A stretch of 29,740 bases of DNA from an uncultured Bacteroides sp. (GTDB taxonomy: Bacteria > Bacteroidota > Bacteroidia > Bacteroidales > Bacteroidaceae). The DNA lies in assembly GCF_910578895.1 (NCBI RefSeq), contig NZ_CAJTSC010000040.1:1-29740 (forward strand). The letters run 5' to 3'. Of the stretch, positions 6,857-14,640 are shown piece by piece. Position numbers and translations under genes: made by a program. Under the pieces are notes generated by a model, which saw only the letters and a list, made by a program, of their open reading frames with translations, did not search any database and had not been told where the DNA came from. Numbering within the stretch: the stretch's first letter is position 1; every line of letters starts with the position of its first letter.

Positions 6857-7027
6857 GAAACGTGGAACTGTATGCTTACATCCCCATTGCTCAGACTGTA
6901 TGTCTTAACTCGAAAATGGAGACAGCACCACCATGCAAACAACACGGAGAACTATCATGCCAAAATCTTGTTATCAGTTTTAAAGTTTCCTACGCTTTAT
7001 TACAGCAAGATGAAGACACAACGTTTC
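6857..7027. repeat. Structured element copy 1 (171 bp), upstream of PAP2
   Basis: The element begins GAAACGTGGAAC and ends ACGTTTC, giving the same 7-bp closing stem as copy 2. The part from 6946 to the end is nearly identical to 7196-7277 of copy 2, with only a few substitutions and a 2-base gap. The left part, apart from its first 12 bases, has diverged and no longer pairs well with the right arm. It may be a degraded or differently specialised version of copy 2. Strand of action is unknown; the minus strand is favoured because PAP2 starts 54 bases beyond it. Confidence 0.75.
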
Positions 7028-7101
7028 TTTGAATAACTATTATATAATGTTCGTACTTTACATTTTTTACACGTGATTTTGAGGTTAGATACAGAGAAAT
7101 A

Positions 7102-7274
7102 GAAACGTGGAACCACACATCATTCACTCCTCTGTAAAAGGCGGTAGGAAAGCCCTTGATAACGGAATGGTGACGGCAGCCCCACGTATATACGTGGAGA
7201 ACCATCATGCCAATCTTGTTATCAGGTTAAAGTTTCCTACGCTTTATTACAGCAAGATACAGACACAACGTTTC
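7102..7274. repeat. Structured fold-back element copy 2 (173 bp)
   Basis: This element can fold into one long rod. Pairs run from the closing stem (7102-7108 with 7268-7274), through CTGTAA (7132-7137) with TTACAG (7247-7252), GTAGGAAA (7144-7151) with TTTCCTAC (7233-7240), and TGATAAC (7157-7163) with GTTATCA (7218-7224). The perfect 16-base palindrome CCACGTATATACGTGG (7182-7197) is at the tip. The shape recalls 6S-like regulatory RNAs or a fold-back (MITE-like) element. I could not match it to a named family. Confidence 0.75.
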
Positions 7275-7387
7275 TTTTTTATCCTCGAAAATATGACATC
7301 GCAACCGATGTTGTAATTTTATGCCATAAGCAATTACTTTTGGTTTGTATTGATACCTATAAATAGGTACTTGAATTCTATTGCCTG

Positions 7388-7395
7388 CAAAGGTA
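7388..7395 (-). promoter_or_regulatory. Strong -7 box of a minus-strand promoter
   Basis: On the minus strand TACCTTTG followed by CAGG is a textbook Bacteroides -7 element. The -33 region is T-rich (TTTTCTG) but not exact. Transcription would start near 7380 and run through both structured elements into the PAP2 gene. Confidence 0.55.
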
Positions 7396-7567
7396 ACATA
7401 TTTTATTGATAAACAGAAAACAAATTCCCGACAAACAGCCGGACATACACTAAGCAAGGCAGAATGTGATAGCAATCGTTTAAATGTTATAATTCGACAC
7501 TATACATCCAACATTTATATCTAACGGACGTTATATCAGTACCCAACGCCATCAAAGAACAAGGTAA

Positions 7568-7858
7568 ATGACTAAAAAAAGAGACAATATGGAATACTAC
7601 ATCAATCACAACCCAAAGCACCACCTGTTCACTACCGAAGTGGACGCCCACACAGCCTATGTGGAATACAGCCTTCACGACGGCAGCCTGGACATTCTCC
7701 ACACGGTTGTCCCCGCTGCCATTGAGGGTAAGGGAATTGCCGCCGCTCTCGTAAAAAGAGCCTACGAATATGCCGCCGAACAAGGCTTAAAGCCAAGCGC
7801 CACCTGCTCGTATGCAGTGAAATGGCTGGAAAGGCATCCGGAAACAAAACGGCTTTAA
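7568..7858 (+). CDS. Small GNAT-family N-acetyltransferase-like protein
   Basis: The 96-residue protein belongs to the short GNAT subgroup of about 90-100 residues (the YjdJ/GTLF3B-like type). The acetyl-CoA-binding segment LHTVVPAAIEGKGIAAALVKRAYEYA matches the V-P-x-x-x-G-x-G-I-A-x-x-L signature. The C-terminal C-S-Y-A-V-K-W-L-E-R-H-P block with its conserved cysteine is also typical. Substrates are unknown for most members. The ATG at 7568 is preceded by AAGG; an in-frame ATG at 7589 (MEYYINHN) fits the usual family start equally well. It converges on the amidase gene, sharing a terminator. Confidence 0.85.
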   Translation: MTKKRDNMEYYINHNPKHHLFTTEVDAHTAYVEYSLHDGSLDILHTVVPAAIEGKGIAAALVKRAYEYAAEQGLKPSATCSYAVKWLERHPETKRL

Positions 7859-7882
7859 GGCAGATACCACCTGTGCTCAACT

Positions 7883-7922
7883 AAGAGCCTGTTTAAATTT
7901 TCTTCCAATCAAACAGGCTCTT
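7883..7922. terminator. Hairpin shared by converging GNAT and amidase genes
   Basis: AAGAGCCTGTTT and AAACAGGCTCTT form a perfect 12-bp stem around a 16-base loop between two convergent stops. T runs are short, so it probably acts as a moderate bidirectional terminator. Confidence 0.75.
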
Positions 7923-7933
7923 GGCAAAGGTAT

Positions 7934-8977
7934 CTATTTCGATGACTTATAGTCGGCGATGAAGCCTTCCGTCATCCATTTTGCCAACGCCTGACGATTG
8001 GAACTAATGACAAAACGGCGCTGGTCGAAAGCATTCTGGATATTGCCCAGCTCCACAAAAACCGAAACCGGAACAGCTTGCAGCAGCACATAGAGATTGC
8101 GTGCACTGACAGTTCCTTGAAATCCGCGGGCGGGCTGATGTTTGTCGTATTTCGACTCAAAGGTGTCCTTCATCGTAACAGCCAGTTTCTTTCCCGGCGC
8201 ACTTTTCGGAGCATGGTAAAAGAAGACATCCGTCTGCGCACTCTTACTGCGGCTGTCCACATGCAGAAATATGGCCCGGCAATAGTTATACTTCGTGCGG
8301 TCCTTCTTATAGAGTTCATTGATTTTAACACAACGCTGTTGCAGACGCGCCACCTGATTCAACGGAATGGCATCGTCCATACAAGTTTCCCGCTTGCTGT
8401 TGGAGAGGTAACGGCTGTCGCGAATGCCGTCTTTGGAATCTTGGATGATAATGCGCACCTCAGCCCCCTCCTGCATAAGGTTGCGGGCAAGACGCAAGGC
8501 AACATCATAGGCATACTCGTCTTCATGCAGTTCCACTTTCCCTATTTTCCCGATGGCACCGGGGTCGGGACCGCCATGTCCGCTGACCACATAGAAGCAA
8601 GCTCCCTGCAAACGGTCGGAAGTGACTTCCACTTCGGCAAGTTTCTTCCCGAACAACCGTTCACGGACCACTCTTTTTTTATTGGCGGCAGATGTGGGAG
8701 AGGTGGCTTCCGATGCTCCATTCCCCAACGGTGGCAACATGTATTTCACTCCCAACAACAATTCTTTTTTTCCACGCAAACGATTCTTGTTCAACTCCAT
8801 AAACTTGTCATAACAAGCTTTTCCCGGACGTTTGTTCCGTTCCAAAAAAGCAGAGATACCCTCACCTGGCTTGGGAGTGGCATATTCTTCCTGGGCGAAA
8901 ACATTGAAAATAGAAAAGGAGCAAAAAAGGACAGCCAACAAGCAAAATATACGTTTCATATTCCCGTTATTCATCAT
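7934..8977 (-). CDS. N-acetylmuramoyl-L-alanine amidase (Amidase_3) with LysM-like N-terminus
   Basis: This secreted peptidoglycan hydrolase cleaves the bond between MurNAc and the stem peptide. A signal peptide (residues 7-29, ending VFAQ) is followed by a LysM-like stretch at ~31-83 (TPKPGEGISAFLERN ... LLLGVKYMLPP). After a Ser/Thr/Ala linker comes the catalytic domain from ~125. Zinc ligands appear as H134 in VSGHGGPDPGA, E152 or E154 in the LHEDEYAYD segment, and H239 in FLHVDSR; E309 in FVELGNIQN is the catalytic glutamate. All key residues are present. The initial MMNNGN may be untranslated: the second in-frame methionine (M7, base 8959) gives a cleaner signal peptide. It is monocistronic and divergent from metY. 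Confidence 0.92.
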   Translation of the reverse strand: MMNNGNMKRIFCLLAVLFCSFSIFNVFAQEEYATPKPGEGISAFLERNKRPGKACYDKFMELNKNRLRGKKELLLGVKYMLPPLGNGASEATSPTSAANKKRVVRERLFGKKLAEVEVTSDRLQGACFYVVSGHGGPDPGAIGKIGKVELHEDEYAYDVALRLARNLMQEGAEVRIIIQDSKDGIRDSRYLSNSKRETCMDDAIPLNQVARLQQRCVKINELYKKDRTKYNYCRAIFLHVDSRSKSAQTDVFFYHAPKSAPGKKLAVTMKDTFESKYDKHQPARGFQGTVSARNLYVLLQAVPVSVFVELGNIQNAFDQRRFVISSNRQALAKWMTEGFIADYKSSK

Positions 8978-9009
8978 TTATTCATACCGGCAACCGGTTT
9001 TCAATTGCT

Positions 9010-9042
9010 AAAATATAGCATTTTACCATTCACGCGTACAAA
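9010..9042 (-). promoter_or_regulatory. Possible promoter for the amidase gene
   Basis: On the minus strand TTTG (9039-9042) and TATATTTT (9010-9017) are 21 bases apart. The -7 box lacks the final G, so this is only a fair match. Confidence 0.32.
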
Positions 9043-9058
9043 TTTATATTTTTTTTCC

Positions 9059-9066
9059 TACTTTTG
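9059..9066 (+). promoter_or_regulatory. -7 box of the metY promoter
   Basis: TACTTTTG is an exact TAnnTTTG match 51 bases before the metY ATG. The -33 region is only T-rich. This box also shows that the in-frame TTG at 9064 is promoter, not a start codon. Confidence 0.65.
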
Positions 9067-9117
9067 CGACAACTTACATGCTTAAAAGATAAAGAAACTC
9101 TAAAAACAGATAACATT

Positions 9118-10398
9118 ATGGCAAAGCAATTCAAACCGGAGACACTATGCGTACAAGCAGGGTGGACTCCCAAAAAGGGCGAACCCCGGGTGCTCCCCAT
9201 TTATCAAAGTACAACTTTCAAGTATGACACCAGCGAACAAATGGCACGCCTGTTCGACCTCGAAGACAGCGGTTACTTCTATACCCGCCTGCAAAATCCT
9301 ACGAATGATGCCGTTGCCGCCAAGATAGCTGCCCTCGAAGGCGGTGTGGCAGCTATGCTGACATCAAGCGGACAAGCTGCAAATTTCTATGCCATCTTCA
9401 ACATCTGCCAAGCGGGCGACCACTTCGTATGTTCATCTACCATCTATGGCGGAACATTCAACCTGTTCGGAGTAACAATGAAAAAGTTGGGTGTCGATGT
9501 GACGTTTGTCAATCCGGACGCACCCGAAGAGGAAATCTCCGCCGCCTTCCGCCCAAACACCAAGGCATTGTTCGGCGAAACAATCTCCAACCCCACTCTG
9601 GAAGTGCTCGATATTGAAAAGTTCGCCCGCATTGCCCATAAACACGGTGTCCCCCTGATTGTAGACAATACATTCCCCACTCCCATCAACTGCCGCCCGT
9701 TCGAATGGGGAGCCGATATAGTGGTGCACTCTACCACCAAATACATGGACGGACACGCCACCAGTGTAGGCGGTGCCATTGTAGACAGCGGTAATTTCGA
9801 TTGGGACGCGCATGCCGACAAGTTCCCCGGTCTCTGCACCCCGGATGAATCTTATCACGGACTGACCTACACAAAAGCTTTCGGCAAGCTTGCCTACATC
9901 ACCAAGGCTACCGCACAGTTAATGCGTGACCTCGGCAGCATCCAGTCTCCGCAAAACGCGTTTTTGTTGAACCTTGGTCTGGAGACACTGCATCTGCGTG
10001 TGCCACAACATTGCAACAATGCCCAAAAGGTTGCCGAATATCTTTCCAAGAACGAGAAGGTGGCATGGGTGAACTATTGCGGCCTGCCCGGCAACAAGTA
10101 CTACGAATTGGCACAGAAATACATGCCAAGCGGTTCGTGCGGCGTCATTTCGTTCGGGTTGAAAGGTGGCCGTGAGGTATCAATCAAGTTTATGGATTCA
10201 TTGAAACTGGCAGCTATCGTGACCCACGTTGCCGATGCACGTACCTGCGTGCTCCACCCCGCCAGCCATACACATCGCCAGCTCTCGGACGAACAATTGC
10301 TGGAGGCCGGTATCCGTCCGGACCTTATCCGCTTCTCGGTAGGTATCGAAAACGCGGATGATATCATCGCAGACATAGAACAGGCGCTGAATGCATAG
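9118..10398 (+). CDS. metY: O-acetylhomoserine sulfhydrylase / aminocarboxypropyltransferase
   Basis: This PLP enzyme makes homocysteine (or methionine) directly from O-acetylhomoserine and sulfide or methanethiol. Length is 426 residues, usual for MetY. Visible hallmarks are the QSTTFKYDT substrate-loop segment, YFYTRLQNPTNDAVAAKIAALEGG, SSGQAANFYAIFNICQAGD, VDNTFPTPINCRPFEWGADIVVHSTTKYMDGHA with the PLP lysine at about residue 208, and the C-terminal LIRFSVGIENADDIIADIEQAL. The ATG at 9118 begins the conserved MAKQFKPETLCVQAG; an upstream TTG at 9064 overlaps the promoter. Substrate preference over cystathionine gamma-synthase relatives is inferred from length and the N-terminal block. maeB follows after 60 bases and may be co-transcribed. 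Confidence 0.93.
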   Translation: MAKQFKPETLCVQAGWTPKKGEPRVLPIYQSTTFKYDTSEQMARLFDLEDSGYFYTRLQNPTNDAVAAKIAALEGGVAAMLTSSGQAANFYAIFNICQAGDHFVCSSTIYGGTFNLFGVTMKKLGVDVTFVNPDAPEEEISAAFRPNTKALFGETISNPTLEVLDIEKFARIAHKHGVPLIVDNTFPTPINCRPFEWGADIVVHSTTKYMDGHATSVGGAIVDSGNFDWDAHADKFPGLCTPDESYHGLTYTKAFGKLAYITKATAQLMRDLGSIQSPQNAFLLNLGLETLHLRVPQHCNNAQKVAEYLSKNEKVAWVNYCGLPGNKYYELAQKYMPSGSCGVISFGLKGGREVSIKFMDSLKLAAIVTHVADARTCVLHPASHTHRQLSDEQLLEAGIRPDLIRFSVGIENADDIIADIEQALNA

Positions 10399-10458
10399 GC
10401 ATCCGCCGTTCTTTACTGACAATTGCGACTTATTTATAATCATTTTAACTAATCTATT

Positions 10459-12747
10459 ATGGCCAAGATAACCAAAGAAGCCGCCTTGCTCTATCACTCG
10501 CAAGGCAAACCGGGAAAAATTGAAGTAGTGCCGACCAAGCCCTACAGTACGCAAACCGACCTTTCACTCGCCTATTCTCCAGGTGTTGCGGAGCCGTGTC
10601 TCGAAATTGAAAAGAACCCGCAAGACGCATATAAATATACAGCAAAAGGCAATCTGGTAGCTGTAATCTCCAATGGAACCGCCGTTCTCGGCTTGGGTGA
10701 CATCGGCGCTCTCAGCGGCAAGCCCGTCATGGAAGGGAAAGGGCTGTTGTTCAAAATTTATGCCGGCATCGATGTTTTTGACATCGAAGTGAACGAGAAA
10801 GACCCTGACAAATTCATCGAAGCTGTAAAAGCCATCGCTCCCACTTTTGGCGGTATCAACCTGGAAGACATCAAGGCTCCCGAATGTTTCGAGATAGAAC
10901 GCCGCCTGAAGGAAGAGCTCGACATACCTGTGATGCACGATGACCAACACGGCACTGCCATCATCTCCAGTGCCGGATTGTTGAACGCGCTGGAAGTGGC
11001 AGGCAAGAAGATTGAAAACGTAAGAATCGTTGTGAACGGCGCAGGCGCTTCCGCTACCTCATGTACCAAATTGTACGAATCGCTCGGCGCACGCCGCGAA
11101 AACATTCTGATGCTGGACAGCAAAGGCGTCATCACCAGCGACCGGGAAAACCTGACCGAACAGAAACGTTACTTTGCTACCGACCGCCGCGATGTACACA
11201 CCCTTGACGAAGCCATCAAAGGTGCCGATGTATTCCTCGGCCTTTCCAAAGGCAATGTATTGACGCAGGACATGGTGCGCAGCATGGCCGAGCACCCCAT
11301 CGTATTCGCCCTTGCCAACCCTACTCCGGAAATATCATACGAGGACGCCATGGCGGCACGCCCGGATGTGCTGATGTCTACCGGACGTTCGGACTATCCG
11401 AACCAAATCAACAACGTCATCGGCTTCCCCTACATCTTCCGCGGTGCACTCGACACACAGGCTAAAGCCATCAACGAGGAGATGAAGATTGCCGCCGTAC
11501 ATGCCATCGCCAACCTTGCCAAGCAGCCCGTGCCCGATGTGGTAAACGAGGCATACCACGTCAACAACTTCACCTTCGGTCCCGAGTATTTCATCCCGAA
11601 ACCGGTAGACCCACGCCTCATCACCGAAGTATCGTGTGCTGTGGCAAAAGCAGCCATGGAAAGCGGTGTGGCACGCAAGCACATTGAAGACTGGGATGCC
11701 TATCGTGTGCAGCTCCGTGAACTTATGGGTTACGAAAGCAAACTTACGCGCCAGCTCTACGACACCGCACGCCGCAACCCGCAACGCGTGGTCTTTGCCG
11801 AAGGCATCCACCCCAATATGCTGAAAGCTGCCGTCGAAGCAAAAGCCGAAGGTATCTGCCATCCCATCATATTGGGCAACGATGAAGCTATCGAAAAACT
11901 GGCAAAAGAACTTGACCTCAGCCTCGAAGGTATCGAAATCGTAAACCTGCGCCATCCCGACGAATCGGAACGTCGCGAACGCTACGCACGTATCCTTTCC
12001 GAAAAACGCGCCCGCGAAGGTGTTACGTACGAAGAAGCCAACGATAAGATGTTCGAACGCAACTACTTCGGCATGATGATGGTGGAAACCTGCGAAGCAG
12101 ACGCTTTCATCACCGGTTTGTACACCAAATACAGCAATACCATCAAAGTGGCAAAAGAGGTAATCGGCATCCGTCCGGAGTACAAGCACTTCGGCACCAT
12201 GCATATCCTTAACTCCAAGAAAGGTACGTACTTCCTTGCCGATACGCTCATCAACCGCCACCCCAACGCCGAAACGCTGATTGATATCGCCAAGTTGTCG
12301 GAACATACCGTACGCTTCTTCAATCATACCCCCGTCATGGCGATGCTGAGCTATTCCAACTTCGGCACAGACAAGGAAGGAAGTCCGGTAAGCGTACACG
12401 AAGCCGTAGACTACATGCAGCGCAACTATCCCGAACTTGCCATTGACGGCGAAATGCAAGTGAACTTTGCCATGAACCGCGAGTTGCGCGATGCCAAATA
12501 TCCGTTCACCCGCCTAAAAGGAAAGGATGTGAATACGCTTATCTTCCCGAACCTGAGTTCCGCCAACTCCGCATACAAACTGTTGCAGTCGATGGACATG
12601 GATTCCGAGTTGATAGGACCGATACAGATGGGACTGAACAAGCCTGTCCATTTCACCGACTTTGAAAGTTCCGTACGCGACATCGTAAACATCACCGCAG
12701 TGGCAGTTATCGACGCTATTGTGGATAAAAAGAAAGCCGGCAAATGA
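10459..12747 (+). CDS. maeB: NADP-dependent malic enzyme fused to a phosphotransacetylase-like domain
   Basis: This enzyme oxidatively decarboxylates malate to pyruvate, supplying NADPH. The 762 residues match the long MaeB class. The catalytic malic domain (residues 1-~425) contains SLAYSPGVAEPCLEI, VMEGKGLLFK with the active lysine, the metal-binding GGINLEDIKAPECFEIE and a HDDQHGTA block. A Rossmann segment VVNGAGASATSC follows at ~191-202. From ~430 the C-terminal half resembles phosphate acetyltransferase (RVVFAEGIHPNMLKAA). In characterised MaeB proteins that half is regulatory, responding to acetyl-CoA, rather than a working transacetylase. A 57-aa membrane-protein ORF overlaps the stop. 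Confidence 0.95.
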   Translation: MAKITKEAALLYHSQGKPGKIEVVPTKPYSTQTDLSLAYSPGVAEPCLEIEKNPQDAYKYTAKGNLVAVISNGTAVLGLGDIGALSGKPVMEGKGLLFKIYAGIDVFDIEVNEKDPDKFIEAVKAIAPTFGGINLEDIKAPECFEIERRLKEELDIPVMHDDQHGTAIISSAGLLNALEVAGKKIENVRIVVNGAGASATSCTKLYESLGARRENILMLDSKGVITSDRENLTEQKRYFATDRRDVHTLDEAIKGADVFLGLSKGNVLTQDMVRSMAEHPIVFALANPTPEISYEDAMAARPDVLMSTGRSDYPNQINNVIGFPYIFRGALDTQAKAINEEMKIAAVHAIANLAKQPVPDVVNEAYHVNNFTFGPEYFIPKPVDPRLITEVSCAVAKAAMESGVARKHIEDWDAYRVQLRELMGYESKLTRQLYDTARRNPQRVVFAEGIHPNMLKAAVEAKAEGICHPIILGNDEAIEKLAKELDLSLEGIEIVNLRHPDESERRERYARILSEKRAREGVTYEEANDKMFERNYFGMMMVETCEADAFITGLYTKYSNTIKVAKEVIGIRPEYKHFGTMHILNSKKGTYFLADTLINRHPNAETLIDIAKLSEHTVRFFNHTPVMAMLSYSNFGTDKEGSPVSVHEAVDYMQRNYPELAIDGEMQVNFAMNRELRDAKYPFTRLKGKDVNTLIFPNLSSANSAYKLLQSMDMDSELIGPIQMGLNKPVHFTDFESSVRDIVNITAVAVIDAIVDKKKAGK

Positions 12748-12917
12748 GAAGACAATTATCCAAGTTCCAAATAGTTTGCATCACGCTTCTTTGGGCGGCA
12801 CTTTGTTACATTATACTAACAACTTCCGAACGAATTGACGGACAAATCATCCTGACACTTATCATTTCGGCGGCATTAGTATTCATCCCTGTAATAAAAG
12901 CACTCAAAAGGAGATAA
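12744..12917 (+). CDS. Small two-span membrane protein, 57 aa, overlapping the maeB stop
   Basis: The frame starts at the ATG of an ATGA overlap with the maeB TGA and ends at a TAA at 12915-12917, followed directly by a strong terminator. The 57-residue product has a basic start (MRRQLSKFQ) and a first hydrophobic helix of about residues 10-27 (IVCITLLWAALCYIIL). A polar turn (TTSERIDGQ), a second helix at ~38-52 and a KALKRR end follow. This topology and the tight coupling make a real gene likely. I know no function; it could be a small membrane partner, but there is no evidence that it acts with malic enzyme. Confidence 0.68.
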   Translation: MRRQLSKFQIVCITLLWAALCYIILTTSERIDGQIILTLIISAALVFIPVIKALKRR

Positions 12918-12940
12918 ACAATATCTTTTTATTCGTTTTT

Positions 12941-12985
12941 GCGGGATAAAACAATATTTTTGTTGCTTTATCCCGCATTTTCTTT
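12941..12985 (+). terminator. Terminator of the metY-maeB region
   Basis: GCGGGATAAA pairs perfectly with TTTATCCCGC over 10 bp, and the loop holds a further ACAA/TTGT pairing. An ATTTTCTTT tail follows. Confidence 0.85.
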
Positions 12986-12994
12986 ATAAAATGC

Positions 12995-13024
12995 TTGTTT
13001 GTATCAATTTTATATTTACTTTTG
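12995..13024 (+). promoter_or_regulatory. Promoter for gdhA
   Basis: TTG (12995-12997) and TACTTTTG (13017-13024), 19 bases apart, match the Bacteroides consensus. The leader would be about 140 bases, relatively long, with no structure I could assign. Confidence 0.75.
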
Positions 13025-13173
13025 CAACCGAAACAGAGAAACAGACCGGCAAGAAGACAAGATGGAAAAGAATCCCCGGCAATAACATAGATGCCTTATC
13101 AACCATCCCTCGCCAACTTGCCTGCCGAAACCTCTTCAACTAAAAAAAACAACCAAATAAAAAGAAATAGATT

Positions 13174-14511
13174 ATGAATGCAGCTAAGGTATTAGAAGAT
13201 TTGAAAAGACGGTTCCCCAATGAACCGGAGTATCATCAGGCAGTAGAAGAAGTTCTTTCTACCATTGAGGAAGAATACAACAAACATCCGGAGTTTGACA
13301 AAGCCAATCTGATAGAGCGTCTTTGCATCCCCGATCGTGTTTACCAGTTCCGTGTTACTTGGGTGGATGATAAGGGTAACGTACAAACCAACATGGGCTA
13401 TCGCGTACAACACAACAATGCCATCGGTCCGTACAAAGGCGGTATCCGTTTCCACGCTTCCGTAAACCTTTCAATCCTGAAATTCCTTGCTTTCGAACAG
13501 ACTTTCAAAAACTCGCTCACTACCCTGCCCATGGGTGGCGGTAAAGGCGGTTCGGACTTCTCTCCGCGCGGCAAGTCCAATGCCGAGGTTATGCGTTTCG
13601 TTCAAGCATTCATGTTGGAACTGTGGCGCCACATCGGTCCCGAGACCGACGTTCCTGCCGGTGACATCGGTGTAGGCGGTCGCGAAGTAGGTTTCATGTT
13701 CGGCATGTACAAGAAACTGGCACACGAGTTTACCGGAACATTTACAGGCAAGGGTCGCGAATTCGGCGGTTCGCTGATTCGTCCGGAAGCTACGGGTTAC
13801 GGTAATATCTACTTCCTGATGGAAATGCTGAAAACCAAAGGCACAGACCTGCAGGGCAAAACCTGCCTGATTTCAGGTTCGGGTAACGTTGCCCAATACA
13901 CTGCTGAAAAAGTTCTCGAACTGGGAGGTAAAGTCCTGACAATGTCCGACTCTGACGGTTACATTTACGACCCGGCAGGTATCGACCGCGAGAAACTGGA
14001 TTACATCATGGAATTGAAGAACCTCTACCGTGGACGTATCCGCGAGTATGCAGAGCAATATCCGGGTGTTAAATATGTAGAAGGAGCCAAACCTTGGGGT
14101 GAAAAAGCCGACATAGCACTGCCTTCTGCAACTCAGAACGAATTGAACGGTGATCACGCCCGCCAATTAGTGGCAAACGGCTGTATAGCAGTATCCGAAG
14201 GAGCCAACATGCCTTCTACTCCCGAAGCCATCAAAGTATTCCAAGAAGCCAAGATTCTGTATGCTCCGGGCAAGGCTGCCAATGCCGGTGGTGTGTCCGT
14301 ATCGGGTCTGGAAATGACCCAAAACTCCATCAAGTTGGGTTGGAGTTCCGAAGAAGTGGACGAAAAGCTGAAAAGCATCATGAAGAATATCCACGAAGCT
14401 TGCGTACAGTACGGAACAGAAGAAGACGGTTACGTGAACTACGTGAAGGGTGCCAACGTTGCCGGATTCATGAAGGTGGCAAAAGCCATGATGGCACAAG
14501 GCATCTTATAA
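13174..14511 (+). CDS. gdhA: NADP-specific glutamate dehydrogenase
   Basis: This enzyme assimilates ammonia by reductive amination of 2-oxoglutarate, a main nitrogen entry route in Bacteroides. Length is 445 residues, typical of the hexameric bacterial enzyme. The substrate pocket segments GPYKGGIRFH and LPMGGGKGGSDFSPRGKS carry the conserved lysines, and VPAGDIGVGGREVGFMFG follows. The dinucleotide fold ISGSGNVAQYTAEKVLELG begins near residue 233. ANAGGVSVSGLEMTQNS marks the C-terminal substrate region. No residue is obviously missing. It is a single-gene unit between its own promoter and a clear terminator. Confidence 0.96.
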   Translation: MNAAKVLEDLKRRFPNEPEYHQAVEEVLSTIEEEYNKHPEFDKANLIERLCIPDRVYQFRVTWVDDKGNVQTNMGYRVQHNNAIGPYKGGIRFHASVNLSILKFLAFEQTFKNSLTTLPMGGGKGGSDFSPRGKSNAEVMRFVQAFMLELWRHIGPETDVPAGDIGVGGREVGFMFGMYKKLAHEFTGTFTGKGREFGGSLIRPEATGYGNIYFLMEMLKTKGTDLQGKTCLISGSGNVAQYTAEKVLELGGKVLTMSDSDGYIYDPAGIDREKLDYIMELKNLYRGRIREYAEQYPGVKYVEGAKPWGEKADIALPSATQNELNGDHARQLVANGCIAVSEGANMPSTPEAIKVFQEAKILYAPGKAANAGGVSVSGLEMTQNSIKLGWSSEEVDEKLKSIMKNIHEACVQYGTEEDGYVNYVKGANVAGFMKVAKAMMAQGIL

Positions 14512-14536
14512 GACATACGGCCATAGCAACAATAGA

Positions 14537-14579
14537 AAACAGAGGCGGGAAACTACAATGTTTCCTGTCTCTGTTTTTT
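14537..14579 (+). terminator. Terminator of gdhA
   Basis: A 17-bp stem (AAACAGAG...GGAAAC with GTTTCC...CTCTGTTT, two G-T pairs) with a 6-base loop is followed by a T run. Confidence 0.92.
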
Positions 14580-14597
14580 ATTATTGTTAATATTGCC

Positions 14598-14605
14598 TAC
14601 ATTTG
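14598..14605 (+). promoter_or_regulatory. -7 box upstream of the CobW-type GTPase
   Basis: TACATTTG is an exact TAnnTTTG match 35 bases before the start codon. No good -33 TTG lies at the usual distance; the region overlaps the T run of the gdhA terminator. Confidence 0.5.
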
Positions 14606-14640
14606 CTCCCTGTTAAAGAGATTCTTAATCAATAATAGAT

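Larger units (their letters stand above)
6804..7567. other. Non-coding region with two homologous fold-back elements and a minus-strand promoter
   Basis: No supported gene lies in these 764 bases. The region holds the paired elements at 6857-7027 and 7102-7274, a perfect hairpin ACATCG-N4-CGATGT at 7296-7311, a palindrome TACCTA-N4-TAGGTA at 7354-7369, and a minus-strand -7 box at 7388-7395. Its layout fits a long untranslated leader of the PAP2 gene, or one or two independent small RNAs. Confidence 0.6.

Noticed and set aside
7102..7274. Copy 2 fold-back considered as an invertible promoter
   Set aside because: There is no promoter-like sequence between its arms and the pairing continues to the tip, unlike the short flanking repeats of known Bacteroides invertible promoters.
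6857..7274. Paired elements considered as a cobalamin, TPP or SAM riboswitch
   Set aside because: None of the conserved boxes of those classes is visible, and the downstream gene is not in their usual regulons.
8078..9085. Plus-strand 335-aa frame opposite the amidase gene
   Set aside because: It is long only because it mirrors a real coding region; the amidase on the other strand has every catalytic residue.
11335..12459. Minus-strand 374-aa frame inside maeB
   Set aside because: It is a shadow of maeB, which matches its family over its full length.
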